DNA from: Rhizophagus irregularis
Taxonomy: Eukaryota > Glomeromycota > Glomeromycetes > Glomerales > Glomeraceae
NCBI RefSeq assembly: GCF_026210795.1
Contig: NC_089438.1
Coordinates: 3,555,501-3,619,500, forward strand
Direction of reading: 5' to 3'
DNA: 64,000 bases
Position 1 is the first letter of the stretch; each line of letters opens with the position of its first letter. The notes below the pieces were generated by a model that was not told the origin of the DNA, searched no databases, and was given only the letters and a program-made list of their open reading frames with translations. Made by a program: the position numbers and the translations under genes. Below are positions 36,701 to 46,874 of the stretch, piece after piece.

Positions 36701-38602
36701 TTATCAAACCACGTGACTGTTACCTTAAATTTAATGATAAAAGGCAAGTACCTTAATATATTTTTTTTACCTAATTATATATATGAATTTATTCATCTAT
36801 TTATTTATTTATTTATTAGATTGAATGATTTCCTTCGGTGTGTTGATTTTGGAACAAATGCTAATAAATTTTTGGCCAAATGTGGTGTTAATTACGATTT
36901 ATTATTTGAAGACGCTCACCGATTGCTGTTTAAATCATCACGTGAATTGTGGGATTTATGTAAAAAAAATACAAAAAATTATTTGCATATTTTGGAAAAA
37001 ATTAACGATGTTTATAATAAGTTTCCAGAAAAAAAATTGAACAAAGATGATGTTCTAATTGCTATTAAAACTGATAGTGAAGGAAATAACAATTATTGTA
37101 TAGCAACAGTAAAGGAAATTTACATAAATGATGATAAAGTATATCATAAAAATCTTAATCCATTTACACCACCTGAAAACTTGCGAGATTTTTATAAGGT
37201 ATGTGTGTTTAAATTATTTATTCTTATAAATTTTTTTTTTTTTATTGTTCTTAATTTTTTATTCTTTTTTTTCAATTTTTTTTTTTTAGAAACTTGGATG
37301 TAGTTCGTTGCATGAATCTGTGACAAAATCCGTGGTTCCATATGGTCCTATTCGAAAAACTAAGTATTCACGACAATTACAAAGAATAATTAGAGAACGA
37401 GCGAGCTTACTCTACTTAAATAATTCTGAAGAACACATTAGAAAAGATGAAAAATGGCTTCAAAAGCTAAAAGTTAGAGAGATCGAATATATGGAAACGA
37501 GTTATAAGTTAGGATCCATTACAAAGAACGAAAGAAATGATATGACTACCAATATTTCTCAAAAAAGCACGATTTCATGGATTCTTTATGTGACACCTAA
37601 TTCTAATCTAATTGATATTTCACAACAATTAGTCAATCACATTTTCACATCACATTATCAGAATATTCCTTATTTTAACACGATTTTAACAGCACCTTTA
37701 TCAAACTTAAAAAATATGGGAATAATTCATCCAAAATTACAAAACGATCAACCACCACAAAGTACATCAAATACATTTTCATCAAAACATAATGAAGATA
37801 TTTCTTCTGAGAATACACGAGATTTACGAAACTTTTTACAAGTTACCATAAAATCTCGCTATTCTAATTCAGAAAGTAATATTAATAGTATTAAAACTTG
37901 TATCGATGAAAATAAAATGAATTACTGTGAAACTATGCCTGGTAATAAGCAACACATAATTTTAAATAAGTTTACTATGAAATTTTTTTTAACTTGACTT
38001 ATTCATTTTAGGTTATTCAATGCACTGTGTTGGAAATTTACAAAAGATTGAACTTTACGTCCCTACTGACGTCGATCAATCAGAAATCTTGTCTCAATCA
38101 CGTATTGCCCCATTGAGCCAATTCATATATATGTTAAAAGATCTAGCGGATGTTTTTAAAGTTACACCAAAAGCTATTCACATATTTTATGATAATAGCG
38201 TAAACTCAATTGCATTTAATCGTGATGGAGCGTTATTTTTTAATTTAAAATTTTATCTTGAATTACACGAACAAAAATGTAAGACTAAACCAACGATTGA
38301 CGCTATGACTTTTTGGTTCACGATATATTGTCATGTATTGGCACATAACTTTATTCAACTTCATAATTCCGAATTTGAAGTGAGTGTAAAAAAAAATTTT
38401 TTTTTTATTTTTTTTTTTTTAATATAATATTCCGTTTTAATATATATATATATATATTTTTCAATAGTATTATTATTCGTCATTCGCACAAACTTATATA
38501 CCGGACTTCTTTGAATTAATGAGAAAACGTGAAATCAAGTTCAAAACTTTTAACGTTAAAACCTTTTGGAAAGATTTTAACCGAATTTTAAACCGAAATT
38601 AA
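26217..38602 (+). CDS. DUF3684 / sacsin-like giant ATPase gene, copy B (complete)
   Basis: Inferred exons: 26217..26314, 26392..26438, 26526..26677, 26782..26837, 26902..27034, 27117..27161, 27239..27778, 27855..29045, 29125..29413, 29491..30010, 30096..30755, 30843..31514, 31588..32247, 32336..32995, 33086..33748, 33826..34488, 34575..35237, 35320..35979, 36057..36743, 36820..37198, 37290..37941, 38012..38379, 38468..38602. The phases join without a break, giving 10,593 nt (3,530 residues). N-terminus: GHKL/HSP90-like ATPase with the N-box RELMQNSDDAE (Glu43, Asn47) and glycine motif GAFGVGFYSLF (101-111). The usual Asp of the DxG motif reads Asn in FKNNGFAF. IAEGNPDEQKIG and SGGQGMAFYW are typical of the fungal DUF3684 family. 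Exons 10-19 are the repeat array; exons 20-23 are the unique C-terminus. Probably an intracellular chaperone-like ATPase; substrate unknown. The start ATG opens exon 1 and fits the ATPase N-terminus. Confidence 0.88.
30096..36743 (+). repeat. Tandem array of nine interchangeable repeat exons in copy B
   Basis: Exons 11-19 (660, 672, 660, 660, 663, 663, 663, 660, 687 with one 660 first; see the gene entry for coordinates) each encode one domain of about 220 residues. Common marks in order: CVDFGTKANEFLAKCGV, VDPSHKLWNLY, a PKLR..ALKYF.DNF helix, IAFLPCSNS, ECFINDECKIM, IIREDLRSKA, FGVRQNPN, VFEYLNTQQ, DSDWKKL, FIPIQ, PRDCFLKLKEE. All exons are phase 2 at both ends. Start-to-start spacing is 747, 745, 748, 750, 740, 749, 745 and 737 bp. 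Introns are alike (GTATGTACTTTTTGAAC..AAATATTTTTAATGAATAT). Exon 10 (29491..30010) holds the C-terminal three quarters of a repeat, and exon 20 starts like another and then diverges. Cys, His and Trp positions are conserved throughout. Confidence 0.92.
33826..35237 (+). repeat. Near-identical neighbouring exons 16 and 17
   Basis: Exon 16 (33826..34488) and exon 17 (34575..35237) are the same length and differ at only a small number of bases, including the start of their introns; much closer to each other than to any other repeat. This is the youngest duplication in the array. Neither has a direct partner in copy A. Confidence 0.88.
36744..36819 (+). other. GC-AG intron after the last full repeat
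   Basis: The donor reads AAAAG then GCAAGT; splicing there keeps phase 2 (AAAAG joined to ATTGAATGA gives K-R-L-N). Using the nearby GT four bases later would break the frame. The same donor sits at the equivalent place in copy A (2872), so it predates the duplication. Confidence 0.85.
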
Positions 38603-40080
38603 AAGAAAAATCGAGGGGTAAGTTATTTATACAACAAATATTTCAACGAAAATGTCAATTAAAATTTTCGAATTTCCGCATTTTTTTTTTTAGTCTATTA
38701 TTTTATGATTTTTTAGTTTTTATATAAATATACAGTATACTTTTATATAAGTATTTTCTAAATATTTTATTTTCTACTAAAATGTATATTTTATTTTATT
38801 TTGTTTTATTTTTTTTTATTTGATTGAATAAATATTCATATAAATAACAAATCGATAATTTGGTTATTGTTTGAGGAACAGTTTATACGTTAATGTAAAT
38901 AACTAAGACTTTTATGCTTACTAATTGGTTTTTGATGGTACTTTTCAAACTGCTATTTTCCTGACGATATTTTTCACTCCCTTGTTTTTAGCTAATGGGA
39001 TCATAATAATTTTATACAAAACTGTAAATAAATATCATCCTAAAATTTACTGTTCTTCACGATATGTGTGTTGGTATTGTAGAGGCTGAAATTAACTAGT
39101 GAAATTATTAATTTGGGGCGCAGCATTATATTTAATTTAAGTGTATAAATGTTTTAAATTTACTATTTACTATTTACTGCGTCCAAAATGACGTTAACTA
39201 ACTCGTTAACTGCCTGTTAATTTTATTGGCTAATTTATTTTATTTAGGGGAATTGAGTTAATTGATAGTGTAACAATTTAGGATCAAAGTGATAAGTGTG
39301 ACGAAGTTGCAATTTTTAACATTTTGGAGTTCATATAATTACAATTATAATTTATATTTTAATTTTGGAAATTATTATTTTATTTTTATTTAAATACTAG
39401 GTAACGGTAACTTTGATGCGTCCGAAGCGTCATAAATCACATAATCATATTTTAACTAAAAAATGTAACAAAAAAAAAATTAAATAATTTGTCGCTAAAA
39501 TGTGTTGCTAAAAAAATTGGGTCGTTAAAAATTGTATTACTATTACACAACAAAAAGTGTAAATAAACACCATACTTCAATAAGTCACACAAGATCGGGC
39601 AATATGATTGGTAACTTGCATGTGCAGAACCCACTTGGAGTACGAATGGAAGTGTCCTACGCTTACGCTTCAGACAATAATATACGGAATTTTAGTGATT
39701 CGTAATTTTAGAAATTCTTTTTCCCTTAAACTTTTCATTTTCGTTTTATTTTCATTTATTAAAGAATTATTTTTGTAGCTTGATGTGGCAAACGTCTTTA
39801 TCATCAAAGAACTTTCTGTGATTGCACGTGTCACGCCACAGCCTCCGATCTTGTGATACATCCAATCAGATCATGATAAATATCATAATAATATTAATCA
39901 AATCATTTAATCACAAAGCCACATTTCACAAATCATATGACCACAGCAATTGGCAAATATCACATGACTTATACATTGCCCAAAATGGTTAATAAACATA
40001 TTAAATATAGGCCATTCTCAACTTCATTCACACCTTATTTCATTTTGAAGTCCATTTCCATAAGTCTTAATCCTTTTGAG
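38603..40080. other. 3' flank of copy B and non-coding DNA
   Basis: Until about 39075 it matches the flank of copy A. After that no gene. 39770-39900 (TTTTTGTAGCTTGATGTGGC then CAATCAGATCATGATAAATATC) resembles 11265-11335, a dispersed element fragment. The minus-strand frames at 39452-39861 are not convincing. Confidence 0.55.
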
Positions 40081-40082
40081 GT

Positions 40083-41823
40083 GTGATGGAACTCTTTCCG
40101 CTGATCTTTCAGTCAAAAATTTCTGGAGACGGAAAAGTGTTATTAAAGAAAAATTTATTATACAAACACACAAAAATAACCACAAAAATGGAGTCGGCAT
40201 ACAATTTTACAGAATATAGATATAGGTTTATAAAAGAGAGTAAAATCTTTTCTTTTATGACTCTCGAGATTCAATATCGCATACGGGAAGAGTTTTGACG
40301 AGTGGAATAGAAGATACTTTTTTGGAGTCAATAAGGAAGTCAGTATTACGTCAAAAAATGACCATCAAAGATATAATATTAGGTTGTGCTAGTGCGTCTT
40401 ATGACATATACACCGGCGAAATGAAAGACTTTTGAAAGAAAAGGAGGACTTGCAAAAATGGCTGTGACAGTCACGTAAAGAGGTCAAGTATACAAGTGAT
40501 GAAATAGGAAAAAATTGGACGTGAAAGAACGAATTATATCCAAGAAACAAGGCTCCATCGAGCGCTTAAAAAATGTAATTGTTAAGGAAATGGGAGTGGG
40601 TGAAGAAGTTAAATGAGAAAATGCTTCGGACAAGGAAATCAATGGTTGGGCTGGGCAAATCGTAATCATCAAAAAAAAAAGAAAAAAGGAATTGATCGTA
40701 GATATTCTAGTTTTAATTGATGATCAAGACTCAGCCAATTGAAATAAGGCACGGGATATTTTTTTTACGATGTGCCGAAGTATTGAAAGGATGACGATAT
40801 TTTTAGGGAGTTATCTAAGATAGGAAAAGTGTTTAGTATTAAAGTGAAGGTTCAATATAAATACAAGACTCTTAGAGCAAATATATTTTTGAACGACAAT
40901 TTTGAGAGACAATTCAAAAAATAATTCTTTCAGTATTGGTATTAACAAACATTGGATCAGATGGTACGAGGGTGATAGTATGGTGAACGTAAGGAAAGAG
41001 AGAGATCTTTGGCAGTTAATTAGGGATATGAGTAGTGAAGAAATGGATTTGTGCAAAAAGAATGAATGAGTTTGTTAAGAAGATAGTGAATAAGGATTCT
41101 TGTGCTGGTAGGTTCGCTAAGATTCTTAAAATATCAGACAAATGGAAAATTATAGTATATTTTAAGGATCTAAAATCATCAATAAAGGAAGGATTAATGG
41201 AGAAGATTTGGAAAGTGAGAAACTTTAGAGAAATTTATAGGAAGGAGAAAAGGAAGAAGGATCATAAGGTAATGAGAAGAAAGACGGAAGAAGTTAAAAA
41301 GAGGGAAATACGGAAGAAGACGATGCAGTTTTTAAGAAGTCATATTTGGACACGCCACCACCCACAAGGGTTTATTCTGAGTTAAGTGGTATTAGTATGT
41401 ATCAACATGTGGAAAGTCAAAATGACGGCAATGTGGAGTCTAAAGAGGCATTGACTGTGGATGTGATTAATAAACATAGGAGTGATGGAGTTGAGGATGA
41501 AGTTGTTCTATCAACGATAATGAGTAAAGGATTACAAAAGATAACATTACTACATATGAGTTCTCGTGAAAAGCATTAACGATTACAGAGAGGCGCAACA
41601 GAAGGAAGTAAAGAAAGTTCCTTATCAAAGGTTCGAGTCGCCACCATTGTCTTCATTAAGAGTCATTCAGGAGGTAGAGCCATATAATGTGATACAAAGA
41701 TATACGATGCTTAATAATGAGACGGATACGAAGAATATAAATGAAAAGAGGGCGACTAAAAGTCTTATGGGTAAGAAATACACAAAAAGACTGGGAGTAG
41801 AAGAAATAAGTTTATCTGGTTAA
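40083..41823 (+). pseudogene. Decayed retroelement-like ORF with possible RRM domain
   Basis: A GC-richer, purine-rich stretch that reads as one long protein only if several frameshifts are bridged. Visible pieces: 40086-40298; a frame with TSGIEDTFLESIRKSVL and IILGCASASYDIYTGEM (about 40300-40433); a piece around 40765-40920 with FRELSKIGKVFSIKVKVQYK, which looks like the strand-helix-strand of an RNA-recognition motif; 41050-41385 (CAGRFAKILKISDKWKIIVY, KDLKSSI, then a Lys/Arg-rich tail); and 41566-41823 (VPYQRFESPPLSSLR). RRM-bearing ORFs of this kind are common among the repeated retroelement-linked genes of Rhizophagus, as I remember them. No reverse transcriptase is seen here. Identification is tentative; that it is broken is clear. 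Confidence 0.42.
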
Positions 41824-44337
41824 CCATAGTTGAAGTCACGTGAATAACGTTATAACATAAATTTTTGGGGTTAATAGGATACTAATAAAGGGAGTTAAAA
41901 AAAAATAATCTCCTTTCTCAAAGAGCTAAAGAAAAAAATTACTACAAACAACAAAACAAAAAAAACAAAACACAAAGCAGAAAAAATTTATCTAATATCC
42001 ACCTATCCAACAGTTTACCAGCTGATTCTTAAAAGAAGAAAGATTAAAATTAGCAAATGGTAAATAAAAATGAAAAAAAAACAGAGAAACAGGAAAAACA
42101 AAAATTAACAGGTAGACAGAATAAAATAAACGATCAACCTTATTGTATTTTATTCTATTAGCGCTATTGACTCCTTATTAATTAGGAATTGTGAAGTTTA
42201 AGGAGTAAAAGGATAAATAAAAAATGTAAACTTACCACATTGTGAGAAAACTAACTGAAAAACTTAAGAAAAAATTAGAAAGTTAATAAGCTGAAATGAA
42301 CGTGAAATAAATATAAAATCAAATTTTAATAATATTTTTTTGATATATAACAAAACGTTATTTAAAGTTTCGTTTATTATTTGTTTTTTTTTTTTTTGTA
42401 GGTTAAAGGAATGGAAAAAATGAAAAGGGACGGGAAATATAAAGGGAAAAGGAATGGGGAAGATGAAAGGAAAAGGTGAAAACGAAAGGTGAAGGTGAAG
42501 ACGAAAGGGAAAACAACTACTAACCTTTTTGATGGGATGACCTAATCTTTATTCCTTAAAGTTTACAAAATTGTTTCCTACGAATAAAAAAAAAATATTA
42601 ATAATGTTCACTAAACGGAAGTCCACTTCTAATTAATACCCACAATCCAGCATTCCGTTTCTCAGGTTGTCTTTAAAGTCGACTCTAGGAAAATACAAAG
42701 AAATATTAATATTGTTCAGAAGCTTAATATTGTTCCAAAACTGCGATTACCAGTAATGTTATAAAAAACTTGGCATGTATTTTGTTTCAAGAAAATCCAA
42801 AAAACCTAAATTTTTTAATTAATAGTAAAGAAGATAAAGAAGATAATTACTGGATCAGAATTAGTATACTTTGCTTATTCAATAATATTGACTTTCGTGA
42901 AATATTTTAATATATAAAATATATAAAATAATAAAGTTGTTTAAAAAAATACCATTAAAATAATTTTTACTTCACGATAGGTTCATTTACGAATCTTACA
43001 ATTTCACAAGTTGATTAAAGAAAAAAACGGGATATTTTTTTAGCAGTTCTAAGAAAACACACTTACCAATAGTCAACATGATTCTTATTTACAGGTTAAG
43101 GAAAGGCCATTCTTATTCTATCTCCCAAACAAAAAAAAAATAATAGTAAATGAAAAAAAATTCTGAAAATGGTTCCTCTATCAACACCACTTTAAAGTAT
43201 TGCTAATTATCACCGCTTGTCAGTGATTGTCATTTGCTAATGCTGGTGCAATCATGATGATCACGCACGTGGTGATTTTTTGACATTTTCACTGAAAATA
43301 CAAAATAGTTGCTAGTGACATTTTTTGTTTTTAATAAAAAAATTATATATATAAAATTTTTTTTTGCATATATAAAAATATTTGACCTGATTCGGTATTA
43401 GTGATGTTGACTTAAATGTTAAAATTGTTATAATATTTATGATAATAGTTTTAGCTTGTTATTACAATTGTTAAAAGTTATAATAAAGTTTAAATGGTAA
43501 TTTGTTAAGCTTAAAGCTAAAATTAATTTTTGTATACAATACCGCATTTGATTCCTAATAATATAATACAGAAATTTTTGAGTTTGTAATAAAATTAAAT
43601 TTTTCATTAAATTTCTCGATAATTGATGAGATCGTATTCAGAATTTTTTGTTGATAAACCGGTAACAGATTTGTTCTAATATAAACCTAACTTATAACTC
43701 GATTTTAATCTTAAGCTTATTTACTATCTTTAAGCTTTATGTATTGAATCCGCAGCAAATTCCTCTACGCTTAGTGAGTTAATGAAAAAATGATATGTAA
43801 AACAAATGGTAAATAAATGATATAATAAAATGGGATGTAAAATAATTTGATAATCATAATTAAAATGAAATTAGTATGAAATATAAAGAATTTAGTAAAA
43901 TACGTAATAATTATATTATTATTTCATTTTATTTTTATTGATTTAATTGGAATAAAGAAATTAGAAAGATATACATGATCTTTCAATCTCTCATGCTTTA
44001 CATTGTAAGTTTACAAGAATAATTATAATCTTACTAATTAATAATTTAATTTGATTTGTTAAAAAAATACTGTGAATTGGAGATTCTTTTGTTGCGAAAG
44101 TACGACCTTAATATGGAGACATCCATATTTGGCGATTTTATTTATGATGATCAACTGAAATTTCTGCTGCGCCGTAAAAAAAGAACCATTTAAATATTGG
44201 GCTTTTTCGCTTTATAATTACAGTAATTTACAAGTTGATATTTCGTTCATATATTTGTTCGAACCAAAATTATAATGTCGCACTAAGTTTCAAGTTTAAA
44301 CCTTATTTAGTCTAGATTCCAACTCGCTGAAATACAT
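41824..44337. other. Non-coding
   Basis: AT-rich. 42400-42520 is a GGGAAA/GGTGAA purine tract. 43210-43285 has a short GC-richer patch (GGTGCAATCATGATGATCAC) faintly like the 13756 inverted repeat. No gene seen. Confidence 0.55.
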
Positions 44338-44340
44338 TTA

Positions 44341-44647
44341 GGCCACACAAATTCGAATTTTCGGTTCACTTCACCCGGCCGGGTCACTTTTTCAAATTTC
44401 AATAAAAAAAAGTTTATATATAAAAAATTTATCATGTGATCAGGACGTAATTTTATTGGCGGGTAAGTTTATCACGCGGCTGAAAACTTCTAGAGCGAAA
44501 ATAAATTCCTCCCTTTTAAAAGTCAACCAATCAAATGTCACGATTTTATATATAAACTTTTTTTACTAATAAACAATAAACCCCGGGTCCCCGGGTTGAT
44601 TTTAAATTTCAATGTTACGTGAACCGAAAAATTGAATTTGTGTGGCC
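44341..44647. mobile_element. PIF/Harbinger-like MITE with TTA target duplication
   Basis: Terminal inverted repeats of about 28-30 bp: GGCCACACAAATTCGAATTT..CGGTTCAC on the left, and the right end in reverse complement GGCCACACAAATTCAATTTT..CGGTTCAC. Flanked by TTA on both sides (44338-44340, 44648-44650). A 3-bp TWA duplication and GGC-like ends are typical of PIF/Harbinger. GC-rich CCCGGCCGGGT and CCCGGGTCCCCGGG blocks lie just inside the ends. 307 bp, no coding. Confidence 0.8.
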
Positions 44648-44650
44648 TTA

Positions 44651-46870
44651 TCTGTGTGTTTTGTTATTTATTTGAACATGCTTACACACCGTACAGTATA
44701 TTACTTTGAAATTTTAATTCTATTTTTATTTGTATTTACACTTGTTTAATAACAAGCTTTTTAGAAAAATTGTAAATTTAAAATTCGCGATAAATACTAT
44801 ATACTACTATTAATTATTATTAATTACGGAAGAGGAGTGATCTAATAAATAACCAATATTATGTACATAGTATATGATTTTTTTAGCTTTATCATAAAAA
44901 AGATTCTTATTAAATGATGAAATTTTAGTCGGTTTAGAAATAATGATAATGTATTTAGTGTCATCTTTAAAAAATTGACAACATTATATAATTCTAGCAA
45001 GTGTTATATGAAAGAGAAAGATCGGTTATTTATTTAGTAAATTTATAAAAAAAAAACTAATTTTCAGTTCTTGACCAAAAAAAAAAAATAATAATAAAAT
45101 GATTAAAAAGAGTTTATTTTTTCGGTATCAAAAAATAAAATAAAATAAAATAACAAATAATTAAAAATTTTATTTTCGATTTGAAAGAACCAACCAAAAA
45201 TAAAAAATAAAATCAGGTTTGAAAAAAACCGAAAAAAAAATAAATTTGAAAAATAAAAATTTCAATTTAAAAAAAAAAACAAAAATTTCTTCTGCTACCG
45301 CATCATTCTAAAAGAAGAGACATAAATTTCATTAGCAAAAATCCAATCAAAAATTTCATTAACCGGAACTGATTTAGTCACGAAAATCTTCATAAATTGT
45401 ATGACCCTGACAGCCAACCAAATTATTCTAACCATAATAAATATAGAATAGATCACCCATAAAAAAAACTGATTTGTTACCATGTTCACCATGTTATACA
45501 TATGATTATCCACACCTTTTTCTAAAAAAATTGTTAACATGTCATATCAACAAAATAAGGTTTGTAAAGGATGTATTATTAGAGGAATCACCAAATTTAA
45601 ATCATTGGAAAAGATTAGTGATGACATTAGAGCAACCTAGAACTTGGAGAGATTTGAACCATAACACAATGTATTATGTAGTACCTTAATAGTTTGTTAT
45701 AATAAATAATAATATTAAAGTATATAAATAAGCTTTTTAATTTTTTTCCAATAAAGAAATAAATAAATATAAATGGTTTCACGATTAAAGTATAATTACC
45801 AACACAAAAAAAAGTTTCTAGTTAATAGCAAAAATTTCCAGGTTTAATTATATAACTTACTTATATTTTGTTCTATATATTTTTCATTCTAGGATAACGT
45901 AAATTTATAACTATTCATAATTACGAAAATAATCCTTGTTGATCAGGCGCAGGTATGTCACAGTTTCATGTTACACAAATCAAAAATTATTTAAATAACT
46001 ATTCTAAACATCCGCAGCCCGATCTTAATCTTCAACCTGGCTTAAACCTAAAAAATGAATTTTAATTGTACTTAGTAAAAGAGTTCTATTCCTTTTCTTT
46101 TGGATGTTTTTTTTAAATAAAATAAAAAATTTAAATCAATTGGCTGGATAATTTAATGGCTATACAATAATCAATAATACGAATTACCTATAAAATTATT
46201 CAATGATCAGAAATGATCTAACAAAATGTAAATTTTATTTTATTGTTAAAAAAAACCTATTATTTTTAAAATTAAATCATATAATTTACTTTATTTATTA
46301 TTAATTGTTAATGGAAACTAGTACAGGCCTGAGAATTTATTTCATTAAAATTAAAAAAAAGACTTCAATTTATATATTTATTTAGTTTATTTGTTTAAAC
46401 AATACAAATGAAATTAACTATAGGGACAAAGTCCTACAGTCCTACTGCATACGGCAGTAAAATTCTAATTATCTATCAAAGTTTTTCCAATATTGCAAAA
46501 CACTCATATTATCAACATATAAATCAACTTTATTATCATCAGCAAGAAGTATAATTACCACCGCTACAATTGTTACTAGTTCCAACTCGAACACGTTAAA
46601 CGAATTTTCTATATTTGCTTTAAATTTATTTAACATATTTGTTCTTCACTATTGTTTACCATTTTCCTTAGTGTTTTTAATTTTCACCTACTAATTAATT
46701 TACTAATCACCATGCTTCAACCGCCAAATATCTAATTAGTGGATCAGCTCAGATCAGGCATCCGATCCAACTTGAACTAAAAATTTGGCCAGGTCATAAT
46801 AGGTTTTTAACCTACTTTTGGGTTGGGTAACTTTATAATAAGATTAACATAATAAAATACAATGTAATTT
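44651..46870. other. Non-coding, AT-rich
   Basis: 45040-45300 is poly-A low complexity related to 14500-14760. The plus-strand frame 45474-45689 ends in an odd composition (LEQPRTWRDLNHNTMYYVVP) and may be a relic, but nothing identifies it. 46735-46850 (GGATCAGCTCAGATCAGGCA..CCAGGTCATAATAGG) looks like an old transposon end. Confidence 0.5.
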
Positions 46871-46874
46871 TTAC

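Noticed and set aside
41628..41645. GGTTCGAGTC resembling a tRNA T-arm
   Set aside because: No matching stem, anticodon arm or acceptor stem around it. No tRNA or rRNA was recognised in the window.
43200..43290. Second copy of the ATCACCGG inverted repeat
   Set aside because: Only weak similarity to 13756-13872 and no matching inverted arm.
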